Part shown: one piece after another, positions 42,188 to 52,117 of the stretch
How the letters are laid out: each line of letters opens with the position of its first letter
Position numbering within the stretch: the first letter of the stretch is position 1
DNA from: Micromonospora echinospora
Lineage (GTDB): Bacteria; Actinomycetota; Actinomycetes; Mycobacteriales; Micromonosporaceae
NCBI RefSeq assembly: GCF_900091495.1
Contig: NZ_LT607413.1
Coordinates: 2,046,001-2,110,000 of the forward strand
DNA length: 64,000 nucleotides
Reading direction: 5' to 3'
The notes under the pieces: model-generated
Told to the model about the DNA's origin: nothing
What the model saw: only the letters and a program-made list of their open reading frames with translations
The model's database searches: none
Translations under genes and position numbers: made by a program

Positions 42188-43261
42188 GTGAGTGTCGCGG
42201 TGGTGACCGGTTCGGGCGGTCTGATCGGCTCGGAGGCGGTTCGGCACTTCGCCGGTCTCGGCCTCGACGTGGTCGGCATCGACAACGACATGCGGCAGGA
42301 GTTCTTCGGCGCGGAGGCGTCCACCGCGTGGAACGTACGCCGGCTTGCCGACGAGCTGGGCGCGGCGTACTCGCACCACGGCATCGACATCCGGGACCGG
42401 GACGCGCTGGCGGCGCTGTTCCGCCGGTACGGCCGCGACGTGGCCGTGGTGATCCACACCGCCGCGCAGCCCTCGCACGACTGGGCGGTGCGGGATCCCT
42501 TCACCGACTTCGACGTCAATGCGGCGGGCACGCTCAACGTGCTGCAGAACGTGCGGGAGCACTGCATCGACGCCCCGGTGATCCACTGCTCGACCAACAA
42601 GGTCTACGGCGACCGGCCGAACAGCCTGCCCCTGGTGGAGCGGGAGACGCGCTGGGAGATCGAGCCGGGCCACCCGTACGAGCAGGGCATCCGGGAGGAC
42701 ATGTCGATCGACGCGTGCCTGCACTCGGTCTTCGGGGCCTCCAAGGTCGCCGCCGACGTGATGGTCCAGGAGTACGGTCGCTACTTCGGCATGCGGACCG
42801 CCTGCTTCCGGGGCGGCACGCTGACCGGCCCGGCCCACTCGGCCACCGAGCTGCACGGCTTCCTGGGCTACGTGATGCGCTGCAACATGGAGCGCCGGAC
42901 GTACAAGATCTTCGGGTACCAGGGCAAGATGGTCCGGGACGCGATCCACAGCTCGGACGTGGTCTCGGCGTTCGAGGCGTTCTTCCGCAACCCGCGCTCG
43001 GCGGCGGTGTACAACCTCGGCGGCGGCCGGCACTCGAACACCTCCCACCGGGAGGCGTTCGCGCTGGCCGAGCAGATCACCGGCCAGGAGATGATCACCG
43101 AGTACGTCGAGGCGAACCGGGTCGGCGACCACAAGTGGTGGATCGGGTCGAACGAGGCGTTCCAGCGGGACTACCCGGACTGGAAGCAGGTCTACGACGT
43201 ACCGATGATCCTCCGCGAGATCCACGAGGCCAACGTCGAGAAGTGGGTGCCGCAGTCATGA
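42188..43261 (+). CDS. NAD-dependent nucleotide-sugar epimerase/dehydratase (CDP-paratose 2-epimerase-like)
   Basis: 357 residues from a GTG with GGAG six bases upstream. Extended [20 protein letters not shown] (NAD-binding Gly motif), [28 protein letters not shown]. The catalytic Y-x-x-x-K position reads HSVFGASK, with Phe where Tyr is usual, followed by the family block [27 protein letters not shown]. It would act on a nucleotide sugar in the cytoplasm. Its stop overlaps the start of the WecG/TagA transferase by 4 nt, pointing to one glycan-synthesis step pair. A TTG at 42155 is a weaker start. Confidence 0.85.
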   Translation: MSVAVVTGSGGLIGSEAVRHFAGLGLDVVGIDNDMRQEFFGAEASTAWNVRRLADELGAAYSHHGIDIRDRDALAALFRRYGRDVAVVIHTAAQPSHDWAVRDPFTDFDVNAAGTLNVLQNVREHCIDAPVIHCSTNKVYGDRPNSLPLVERETRWEIEPGHPYEQGIREDMSIDACLHSVFGASKVAADVMVQEYGRYFGMRTACFRGGTLTGPAHSATELHGFLGYVMRCNMERRTYKIFGYQGKMVRDAIHSSDVVSAFEAFFRNPRSAAVYNLGGGRHSNTSHREAFALAEQITGQEMITEYVEANRVGDHKWWIGSNEAFQRDYPDWKQVYDVPMILREIHEANVEKWVPQS

Positions 43262-44061
43262 CCTCGCGCAAGCGCAACGTGCTCGGCGTCCTGGTGGACG
43301 CCACCGACTACGCCGCCGCCACCGAGGAGGTGGTCCGGGCCGCCCACGAGCGGCGGCCACTGGCGCTCACCGCGCTGGCCGTGCACGGCGTGATGACCGG
43401 CGTCCTCGACCCGGCGCACAACGCCCGGCTGAACTCCTTCGACGTGGTCACCCCGGACGGCCAGCCGGTGCGCTGGGCGCTCAACCTGCTGCACTCGGCC
43501 GGTCTGACCGACCGGGTCTACGGTCCGCAGCTCACCCTGCACGTGCTCGCCCGGTTCGCGGCCGAGGGGCTGCCGGTCTACCTCTACGGCTCGACCGAGG
43601 AGACCCTCGGCCGGCTCATCCCCGCGCTGGAGCGGATGTTCCCCGACCTGAAGCTCGCCGGGGTGGAGCCGTCGAAGTTCCGCCAGGTGCAGCCGGGCGA
43701 GGACGTCGAGATCGCCGACCGCATCCGGGCCAGCGGGGCCCGGCTCGTCCTGGTCGGGCTGGGCTGCCCGCGTCAGGAGATCTTCACGTACGCCATGCGT
43801 CCGCTGCTGGACATGCCGATGATGGCGGTCGGCGCGGCCTTCGACTACCACGCCGGGCTGCTGCGTACGCCGCCGCCGTGGATGCAGCGGGCCGGGCTGG
43901 AGTGGTTCTGGCGGCTGGGGCTGGAGCCGAAGCGGCTCTGGAAGCGGTACGTGATCCTCAATCCCGCCTACCTGGGTCGGCTCGCGGCCCAGAAGACCGG
44001 CCTGTGGAAGGCCCGCCCACCGGCGCCGTCCACCGAGCGCCCGTCGAGCTTCGCGGTCTGA
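43258..44061 (+). CDS. WecG/TagA/CpsF-family glycosyltransferase (GT26)
   Basis: 267 residues. Family motifs: [44 protein letters not shown] (catalytic Thr/Asp-Gly block), [30 protein letters not shown] and [35 protein letters not shown]26 enzymes add N-acetylmannosamine(-uronate) to a lipid-linked sugar; the acceptor here is unknown. Coupled to the epimerase gene, so a cell-surface glycan step is likely. Confidence 0.92.
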   Translation: MTSRKRNVLGVLVDATDYAAATEEVVRAAHERRPLALTALAVHGVMTGVLDPAHNARLNSFDVVTPDGQPVRWALNLLHSAGLTDRVYGPQLTLHVLARFAAEGLPVYLYGSTEETLGRLIPALERMFPDLKLAGVEPSKFRQVQPGEDVEIADRIRASGARLVLVGLGCPRQEIFTYAMRPLLDMPMMAVGAAFDYHAGLLRTPPPWMQRAGLEWFWRLGLEPKRLWKRYVILNPAYLGRLAAQKTGLWKARPPAPSTERPSSFAV

Positions 44062-44075
44062 CCGACGCACACGCG

Positions 44076-44103
44076 AGGGGCCCCTCCGGTCGGAGGGGCC
44101 CCT
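44076..44103. terminator. Bidirectional terminator
   Basis: 12-bp perfect stem AGGGGCCCCTCC / GGAGGGGCCCCT with a 4-nt loop, between the convergent glycosyltransferase and subtilisin-like genes. Confidence 0.85.
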
Positions 44104-44116
44104 GCGGTGGTGACGC

Positions 44117-45670
<1,554 letters not shown>

Positions 45671-45882
45671 CTCCCTACCTCCCCTCCGACCGGCACACCG
45701 TCCCCCCATTCGAGGGAGATAGAAGATCGCCGATCAAGCTGAAGGCTAGGCCGCAACCCACGTTCAACGAAACATATCGAAGTATCTATAACGCGACCGG
45801 ATGGCCCCTACGGGGAATCCGCCGGACGAAACCGGGGGTGGACCGGATTCGGCGGATCGCGGAACGGGAAAGGCTGTCCGGT

Positions 45883-46509
45883 ATGGACAGCCACCTCGTC
45901 GCCCTCCTGCCCATCGCGGCGGTCTGGGTCGCCGCCGGTCTGGTCGCCGACGGGTTGCCCCGGCTGGACCGGGTCCGCGCCCTCCGTCGGCGTACCGGGT
46001 GGCTGATCGTCCTGAGCCTGTCCGGCCTCGGCCTGATGGCGTCGGTCGCGCTCGCCGGCCTGGGCACCGCCGGACCCACCCGGGCCGACCGGGCCACCGC
46101 CGGGCTCACGCTGGCGGTGCTCCCCGCGCTGGTCGTCGCCGGCAGCACCGTACGCCGGCTGCACCGGCTCCGGGCCGGTGCCGGAGCGTTCGCCACCGCA
46201 CCCCGGGTACCCGTGCCACCCGGCCTGCGGGCTTACGCGGCCCATCCGCTGGTCGGGCTCCCTATCCAGGTCACCGGCCTGGCGACGGTGCCGGCCGTGG
46301 TCGCCACCGGCGGCCCCGGCCCGGAGGCCGGCACCCTCGCCGGTCCGGCCCTCACCCTGGGCCTGCTCGGCATCGCGGTGATCGGGGTACGGCACGCGCT
46401 GCGGCACAGCCGGCTCGCCACCCGGGCGTTGGCCGGCACCGGCGGACCGGCCGGCAGGGAGGCCGCGACGGGTTCAGCGCCCGCGACCGCCACCACCCTG
46501 CACGTATAG
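45883..46509 (+). CDS. Unidentified integral membrane protein
   Basis: 208 residues from ATG (MDSHLVALLPIAAVWVAAG). Four to five membrane helices (about 4-22, 42-64, 78-96, 125-145, 150-170) with Arg-rich loops such as LRRRTGW and TVRRLHRLR. No family recognised. Its last 36 bases overlap the convergent gene at 46474. The open frame extends upstream to 45607 but that part overlaps the protease promoter region and is not protein-like. Confidence 0.6.
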   Translation: MDSHLVALLPIAAVWVAAGLVADGLPRLDRVRALRRRTGWLIVLSLSGLGLMASVALAGLGTAGPTRADRATAGLTLAVLPALVVAGSTVRRLHRLRAGAGAFATAPRVPVPPGLRAYAAHPLVGLPIQVTGLATVPAVVATGGPGPEAGTLAGPALTLGLLGIAVIGVRHALRHSRLATRALAGTGGPAGREAATGSAPATATTLHV

Positions 46510-46884
46510 CAGCTCCAGGATCGCCCGGGTCGCCTCGAACCAGCGGTCCAACCAGCCGGGCGGCGGCACGCTGCCCCGGGGCGGCAGCTCCAGCAGCAGG
46601 CCGCGCAGGAGCGGATGGTCCGCCAGCGCCTCGCTGGGCTCGACCGGCCAACCGGTCGGTGGGAACGACGGCTCGGTGAGCGGGTTGGTGTCCAACGACG
46701 GCAGGGACAGCGGCCCGGCCTGGTCGGGCGGGACGGCGCTGCCGCTTTCCCGGCCCCCCAGGTCGGGGTCGGTGGAGACCACCTCGGTCAGGACGGTGTC
46801 CCGGCGGGCACCGCGGTACTTGCCGCCGAACCGTTCCGGCTTGCCCGGCCCGTTGGTGAGGTTCTCTGATCCGATCGTCGTCAT
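46474..46884 (-). CDS. Unidentified 136-residue protein
   Basis: Starts MTTIGSENLTNGPGKPERF, then a polar Pro/Gly/Ser-rich middle and a C-terminal segment PPGWLDRWFEATRAILELLY. No membrane helix or known motif. ATG at 46882-46884 with GAGGCAGGTGG upstream. Overlaps the convergent membrane protein gene by 36 bp at the 3' ends. The 263-bp stretch from 46885 to 47147 holds no further recognisable feature. Confidence 0.5.
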   Translation of the reverse strand: MTTIGSENLTNGPGKPERFGGKYRGARRDTVLTEVVSTDPDLGGRESGSAVPPDQAGPLSLPSLDTNPLTEPSFPPTGWPVEPSEALADHPLLRGLLLELPPRGSVPPPGWLDRWFEATRAILELLYVQGGGGRGR

Positions 46885-47147
46885 CCGTCCACCTGCCTCG
46901 CTCGGTTGCGGATCCGCCCTGGCCGACCGCTCGGCCGGCCGATGACGAGAGGTACAACGAGGTGGGACGGAAGTGGCGACGGGTTCCGGGACACCGTCGC
47001 GGGACCCGGATCCACTGCGGACACGACGAGGGCGCGGCTCCCCGTCCCGGCCTGTCGCCGGGGCGGGGAACCGCGCCGCACTGTCACACCGAGCGACGGT
47101 GCAGGCTCGACCGGAGCCGGTCCTCCACCGCCGCCACGCCAGGCGGT

Positions 47148-47375
47148 TCAGCCGCGGCCGAACGCCTCACGCCTGGTGCCGCCGACGAAGGCGAGCCAGT
47201 CACCGGGGGCGAACACCAGGGCAGGCCCGGTCGGGTCCTTCGAGTCACGGACCCCGACCGCCCCGGTCACGAACGCCACCTCCACGCAGTTGTCGCAGTT
47301 CGGCCCGCTGCGCGAGCTCTTGAACCACGATGCGTGCGTCAGGTCCGCGGGGACCCTCTTGGTCGCCATTTCCAC
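47148..47375 (-). CDS. DUF397-domain small protein
   Basis: 75 residues. DUF397 signature: WFKSSRSGPNCDNCVEVAFV, VGVRDSKDPTGPALVFAPGDWLAFV. In actinobacteria these proteins are encoded beside Scr1/WhiJ-type regulators and act with them, possibly as a toxin-antitoxin-like or developmental control pair. Here it begins inside the end of the regulator gene (37-bp overlap), so the two are translationally coupled. ATG at 47369 is an alternative start. Confidence 0.92.
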   Translation of the reverse strand: MEMATKRVPADLTHASWFKSSRSGPNCDNCVEVAFVTGAVGVRDSKDPTGPALVFAPGDWLAFVGGTRREAFGRG

Positions 47376-48220
47376 AACGGCTCCTCTGCCAGTTCTGCGA
47401 TGTGTGCGATGGACGCCTCCGGTCGCATGGCCTGGGTTCGAATCTGGTCGAAGATGTAGTTGTAGCGCTGGAGTTCGTCGCTCTTCTCGAGGAAGAGCCC
47501 GCCCATGGCATTCTCCGCGTACACCACATCCGGATCACCGGGCTCGGGGAAGTCGAGGATCGTGAACGAGCCGTCCATGGCCGCATGAGCCCCGACGTGG
47601 AAGGGCAGCACCTGGATGGTGACGTTCGGCAGCTCGGCCAGTTCCACCAGCCGGGCCATCTGCGCACGCATCACCTCGTCACTGCCCACCGGCCGGCTCA
47701 CCACCGCCTCATCGAGCACCACCCAAAGATCGATCGGAACGTCCCGGGTCAGTAACGAGTGGCGGTTGGAACGGACACGCACCCGTCGCTCCACCTCGTC
47801 GGCGGGCATGTCCGGACGGGCCAACTCGATCATGGCTTTGGCGTAGTCGGCGGTCTGGAGCAGTCCCGGCACCACCTGCTGCTCGTACGCCCGCATGGAC
47901 CCGGCGGCGTCCTCCAGTCCGACGTACGCCCCGGAGAGCACCGAACTGAACGGGTGCCACCAGCCCCGCTGGCGCGCCTCCCGGGCGATCTGCACCAGCT
48001 CCTCGCTCTCGGCCTCCGACACCTCGTAGATCGCAAGCATGTCCCGCACGTCGCGCGGGGTGACCGAGGTGTGGCCGGTCTCGATGCGCGAGACCTTCGA
48101 CGCCGAGCACTCCAACCGGTCGGCCACCGCCTCGATGGTGATCCCCGCGCCCTCCCGCAACCGGCGCAGTTCCGCGCCGAGCCGCCGACGCCGGATCGTC
48201 GGACTCCGGCGCTCACTCAC
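47339..48220 (-). CDS. XRE-type regulator, Scr1 family (HTH plus DUF5753)
   Basis: 293 residues from a GTG (MSERRSPTIRRRRLGAEL). HTH_31/XRE domain about 10-70 (LRRLREGAGITIEAVADRLECSASKVSRIETG), then DUF5753 (about 100-285) with YEQQVVPGLLQTADYA, LWVVLDEAVVSRPVG, NVTIQVLPFHVGAHAAMDGSFTILDF and PDVVYAEN. Scr1/WhiJ-like regulators pair with DUF397 proteins and control development or antibiotic output in streptomycetes. A TGCAACTTGCA palindrome 333 bp upstream (48553) could be its target. Confidence 0.93.
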   Translation of the reverse strand: MSERRSPTIRRRRLGAELRRLREGAGITIEAVADRLECSASKVSRIETGHTSVTPRDVRDMLAIYEVSEAESEELVQIAREARQRGWWHPFSSVLSGAYVGLEDAAGSMRAYEQQVVPGLLQTADYAKAMIELARPDMPADEVERRVRVRSNRHSLLTRDVPIDLWVVLDEAVVSRPVGSDEVMRAQMARLVELAELPNVTIQVLPFHVGAHAAMDGSFTILDFPEPGDPDVVYAENAMGGLFLEKSDELQRYNYIFDQIRTQAMRPEASIAHIAELAEEPLWKWRPRGSPRT

Positions 48221-48919
48221 CGGGTCGCCCCCTTCCCCACTGCCGTACGCCCCGCCGACTCGCTCCGTCGGCGCGGTGTCCCGGTCCGCGTCGTACGGCG
48301 TCGGGGCTCGCAAGCACTTCTCGCGCTCACCGGGGTACCTCCGGTCGATCGCGCCCGTACTGGCTCGCCCGCCGAGGGCGCGACCGTCGACCGGCGGGCG
48401 ATCGTTCGCGGCGGGGGATGGTTGCGGTCATCAGCCGGCCGCGGCGGCAAAAAACCGGCGTCCAGTGTGCCGGTTCCCTGACCACGGCATCAAGCGTCGA
48501 CGATCGAGGGCGCCCGGCGGGCCGAGCGTTCAGGTATTGGCAAAAGTCGACGTGCAACTTGCATGTCTCCGGCCACTGGTGCAGTCTGTCCGCATGGCTC
48601 GGGTTACGCACCGTTTCGATCTGGCTCCGCAGCGCGGTCGGCGCGTCGCGGACGGACGAGACGGATCCCACCCGACCAGGACAAACAGAACCGCCTCCGG
48701 GGTTAGGACCTCGCCGCTGGACGCCTGTCGGCTTCGGCGGCGGGAGCGGTAACCGGAAGCACCCAGGTGTTGGTCGGGCGCGAGTCGCCACCGCGAATCG
48801 GCCCGACCAGCCCACCTCACCATGCCGGTCCGCCCCAGCGGCACCACCGCGTCCGGGCCGGCCTCCCGTTCATGCCTCCCGCCGGCCCGTTCGCCGGCCG
48901 ATCCCTCACAGGAGCCGAT
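48221..48919. other. 699-bp stretch without a convincing gene
   Basis: Open frames here lack ribosome sites, family resemblance or codon bias. One notable element is the 11-bp perfect palindrome TGCAACTTGCA at 48553-48563, 31 bp before an ATG (48594) that would encode only 52 Arg-rich residues. Likely a regulatory region between the Scr1 gene and the gene at 48920. Confidence 0.5.
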
Positions 48920-49207
48920 GTGCTTCCCCGCTCTGGTGACGTACTGCACGTGACTCGTGCGGCGAGTGTGCAGTTTCGCCGGTCGATTCTGTTCCGCGTG
49001 ATCCGTGTGTTGGACTGGCCCGCCTTCGACGGCTGGCTCTGGCTCGACGGCTACGAGCTGAACGCCGCGGGGGACGCGGTCAGCCGAAGGTCGATCTTCG
49101 TGCAACGCGCCGGTCTGGTGCGGGTGCAGGCCGCGCCCGACCCCCGGCCGCACACCGTCCGGACCGCCCGACGGCCCGCGACCCGGACCCCGGTCCGCGT
49201 GGGCTGA
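48920..49207 (+). CDS. Small unidentified actinobacterial protein
   Basis: 95 residues from a GTG with AGGAG five bases upstream. Core is GDVLHVTRAASVQF, ILFRVIRVLDWPAFDGWLWLDG and YELNAAGDAVSRRSIFVQ, which has strand-like alternation and conserved aromatics, then an Arg/Pro-rich tail. It resembles small proteins often found near Scr1/DUF397 genes, but I cannot name the family. Start chosen on the ribosome site; ATGs further upstream lie in sequence that does not look coding. Confidence 0.6.
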   Translation: MLPRSGDVLHVTRAASVQFRRSILFRVIRVLDWPAFDGWLWLDGYELNAAGDAVSRRSIFVQRAGLVRVQAAPDPRPHTVRTARRPATRTPVRVG

Positions 49208-49305
49208 GCTGCGCGTTTGCGGGGTACGGGGTGGGCGGCGCCGATAGACTGGACGGGCCCACCCCGGCAGGTGAGACCCCGCACGTCCCGGACCCTGACC
49301 CTGGG

Positions 49306-49767
49306 ATGACCATGCTGAACCGCACCGCTGTCCGTCGGCGTTCCCTGTCCCGTGTCAGCTACACCGTCGGTCTGCTCGTCCTGATCGGCACCGTGACGGC
49401 GCTCGTCGTCGTGGTCCGGGTTCCGGCCCACTCCACCACCCGACCGGCTGCGCCGCCTCCGCCGGTCCCGTCCGCGTACGGCGAGCCCCCGGCGGTCGAC
49501 GGCGGACACCTGGAACCGACGGGCAAGCGGCCCGGGACGGGTGGGGGGCAACAGGCCGACGGGTTCTCCCCGTCCACCGGGTCGGAGCCGCCGGACGGCC
49601 CGGCCACCGAGGCCCGCCCCCTGGCCCGGGCACCGGGTGCCGGACCGGGCACACCGGGCGACCCGACGGAGACCCTCCACCGGTCCCTGGTCCTCTCCGG
49701 CCTGCTCGGGCTGACCATCTCGCTGACCGGCCTGGTCATGGTGGGGTCGCGCCGCCGGATGTGGTGA
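49306..49767 (+). CDS. Unidentified membrane protein with two terminal helices
   Basis: 153 residues. N-terminal helix (about 16-38, YTVGLLVLIGTVTALVVVV) and C-terminal helix (about 127-147, LSGLLGLTISLTGLVMVG) flank a disordered Pro/Gly-rich extracytoplasmic segment. The arrangement resembles small surface-exposed anchors but no motif identifies it. ATG at 49312 is an alternative start. It overlaps the convergent PASTA gene by 32 bp. Confidence 0.55.
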   Translation: MTMLNRTAVRRRSLSRVSYTVGLLVLIGTVTALVVVVRVPAHSTTRPAAPPPPVPSAYGEPPAVDGGHLEPTGKRPGTGGGQQADGFSPSTGSEPPDGPATEARPLARAPGAGPGTPGDPTETLHRSLVLSGLLGLTISLTGLVMVGSRRRMW

Positions 49768-50530
49768 CCGCTCGTCCGGTCGCGCCGGCGGTCGGAGTGC
49801 GGCTGGCCCTCGGCGTGGCACTCGGGGTGCGGGCCGGCGTCGGAGAGGCACCCGACGGACGGGACGCCCCGCCGTCCTCGGAGACGACCAGGGTGACGTC
49901 GGTGCCGACCGGCACGCCCTCACCCGCCTGCGGCTCGGTCCCGATCACCGTCCCGGACGGCCGGTCCGACCGGCGCAACTCCGACCGGTAACCCAGTCCC
50001 AACCGGTCCAGCGTGGCCTCGGCCACCGACCGGGGCAGCCCCACCAGGTCCGGCATGGGAACCCGGGCGGGACTGGTCGCCGCCCCGGTGCCCGGCGGGG
50101 TGGGCGGTCCGGTCGTCGTCGGCACCGCGCTGGGTGAGGGCAGCGGCGCCGGCGGCGTTCCGCTCCGGACGATCAGCCACAGGCCGACACCCAGCATGGC
50201 GAGGACGGCCAGCGCCACCGAGGCCACCAGGATCGGCATCCACCATCGTCGGTCGCCCGTCTCCTCGACGTACCACTCGCCCGGGGCCTCCGGGTGCCGG
50301 GCCGACCTCGGCGGCGGAACCTCGGCCCGACCGGACCAGGCGGCGGTCGGCGGTCGCGCCCGGTTGGGCCCCCCGGCGGGCGTCGACGGTCCCGCCATCG
50401 GTTCCCGGTGCCCGACCGGTGCCCCCTCCACGCCGTTCCGAGGACGCCCTGGCGGTGGACGGCCCTCCGACGGTCGTGAACCATTCTCGGGGACCTTTCC
50501 GGTCCACGGCTCCTGACGGTCGTCGCCCAT
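49736..50530 (-). CDS. Single-pass membrane protein with one PASTA domain
   Basis: 264 residues, ATG with GGAGGG upstream. Cytoplasmic Pro/Arg/Gly-rich N-terminus (1-95), membrane helix about 97-119 (WWMPILVASVALAVLAMLGVG), Pro/Thr linker, then one PASTA repeat (about 155-220: PMPDLVGLPRSVAEATLDRLGL to PVGTDVTLVVS) and a Ser/Thr/Pro tail. A lone PASTA domain outside a kinase suggests cell-wall fragment or lipid II binding. No enzymatic domain. Confidence 0.8.
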   Translation of the reverse strand: MGDDRQEPWTGKVPENGSRPSEGRPPPGRPRNGVEGAPVGHREPMAGPSTPAGGPNRARPPTAAWSGRAEVPPPRSARHPEAPGEWYVEETGDRRWWMPILVASVALAVLAMLGVGLWLIVRSGTPPAPLPSPSAVPTTTGPPTPPGTGAATSPARVPMPDLVGLPRSVAEATLDRLGLGYRSELRRSDRPSGTVIGTEPQAGEGVPVGTDVTLVVSEDGGASRPSGASPTPARTPSATPRASRTPTAGATGRAVTTSGGATPP

Positions 50531-50661
50531 GGCACGTCCCTCCCGGCCGGGCGGACATCCGGCCCGCAACACCCCGAACTAACTGCTTAACGCCGACAAG
50601 TCGCGAAAGGTGGGGGTACGACAGGTCGCCGGACGGGCCGCGGGACGTTACGCTGCCCGGC

Positions 50662-52107
50662 ATGGCCGTACGGGGCTGGGGAGGAACGCCGGCGACCGCG
50701 TTCGGTATCGCCGCCGGTACGGGTGCCGCTCAACTCGGCTTCGGGTACGGGCTGGGCATCGTCAGCTGGACGCCCCCGGACCCGGGAGTCGACGGGTCGG
50801 CCGGGACACTCTGGGCGGCGAGCCTGGGCTGGGCCACCTGGATCGCGGCCACCTCGACCATCGCCGGAGCGGTGGGGGCACGTCGCCTGGCCCGGCGGCC
50901 GACCGTCGGCGCCCATGCCCGGAACCGCCGTCCGGGCGGTGTCCCGTCCGCCCTGGCCGCCGCTCTCGGCGCGCTGGTGACCGTGCTGCTCGTGGCGGTG
51001 CCGGCCCGCGCGGCCGTCCCGACCGACACGACCGCGCCGCAGACCATGGCCGCCGCGTACACCGGGGCGGGCCTGCTGGTCGGGTTCCTCGTCGCGATCT
51101 GGGCCCAACGCTCGCCCCCGGTTGCGGCCAACATCTTTGCCAGCATCGGCTGGCTCTGGACGCTCGCGGTGGTCGCGGTCGTCGACGGGGTGCTCGCGGG
51201 TCGCGGGATGGTCAGCGCCCAACTCGGGTTCTGGCAGCTCGTCACCGACCGTCCAGGGATCCGGGCCGATGATTACCTCTCCTGGCTGGCGGTGGCGCTG
51301 CCGCTCGGCTCGGCCCTGGTCATCGGCGCACTGGCGGCGCGGCGAGCCGCCCGGTCGACGTACCGACGCGTCGGGGCGGCGGCCTCCGGGGCGGCGGGGC
51401 CGCTCCTGGTCGCCGTCGCCTACCTGCTGACCGTTCCCCGGCTGCCCGAACTCCGCGCCGAGCAGCTCACCGCGCAGTTCGTCGCCGCGTACGCGGTGGT
51501 CACCGGGATCGCCGGCTCGGTCCTGGTCGCCGCCCTGGCCCAGCGACGGGACGCGGCGACCGCCGCCACGGCGACCGGCCCCGCAGGCGATGCCGCAGCG
51601 GACGCCGACGCCGATGCGACCGGTGCCACGGCTGCCGACGTCGCAGCGACCGATGCCGCGGCCACCATCGACGTGACCGGTGCCGAGGTACGCACCACAG
51701 CGGCGGATGACACCGGGACCACCCCGGTCGCCGGCACCGCGCTCCCCGCCGACGGCCCGGCCCCGGGCGACCCTGCTCCAGATGCCGCCGAGGTCGGGAC
51801 CGGTGCCACCGGGGTCGGAGCGGACTCCCCCGCCGACCCGGCGGCGGCCCCTGCCGCCGACGCCGGCACGCCGCGCCGTCGTGCCAACCGGTCGACGTCG
51901 AGAGTGCCCCGGCAGCGCCGGGAGGAGTCGACCACCGGCGCGGAGTCCGGCACCGGGGCGGCCGGGTCGACCGAAGCCCCCGGCGAGTCCCTCGTCGAAC
52001 CCGGTCCGGCCGGACCGGACGACGACTCCCGCACGTCCCCCGCCGCCGGAACGGCTACGGAGCCCCGGGCGCGGGGCCGCGCCGCGACCCGGCGGCCCCA
52101 CGACTGA
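50662..52107 (+). CDS. Polytopic membrane protein with long Ala/Asp/Thr-rich tail
   Basis: 481 residues from ATG (MAVRGWGGTPATAFGIAAG). Residues 1-305 contain about eight membrane helices separated by short loops. Residues about 310-480 are low-complexity Ala/Asp/Thr/Pro/Gly with a basic stretch RRRANRSTSRVPRQRREES. No family recognised. No clear ribosome site precedes the ATG, so the start is uncertain. Confidence 0.65.
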   Translation: MAVRGWGGTPATAFGIAAGTGAAQLGFGYGLGIVSWTPPDPGVDGSAGTLWAASLGWATWIAATSTIAGAVGARRLARRPTVGAHARNRRPGGVPSALAAALGALVTVLLVAVPARAAVPTDTTAPQTMAAAYTGAGLLVGFLVAIWAQRSPPVAANIFASIGWLWTLAVVAVVDGVLAGRGMVSAQLGFWQLVTDRPGIRADDYLSWLAVALPLGSALVIGALAARRAARSTYRRVGAAASGAAGPLLVAVAYLLTVPRLPELRAEQLTAQFVAAYAVVTGIAGSVLVAALAQRRDAATAATATGPAGDAAADADADATGATAADVAATDAAATIDVTGAEVRTTAADDTGTTPVAGTALPADGPAPGDPAPDAAEVGTGATGVGADSPADPAAAPAADAGTPRRRANRSTSRVPRQRREESTTGAESGTGAAGSTEAPGESLVEPGPAGPDDDSRTSPAAGTATEPRARGRAATRRPHD

Positions 52108-52117
52108 CCGGCGCGAC

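Noticed and set aside
48594..48752. 52-codon ORF after the TGCAACTTGCA palindrome
   Set aside because: No ribosome site, Arg-rich and unlike any family; not enough to call a gene.
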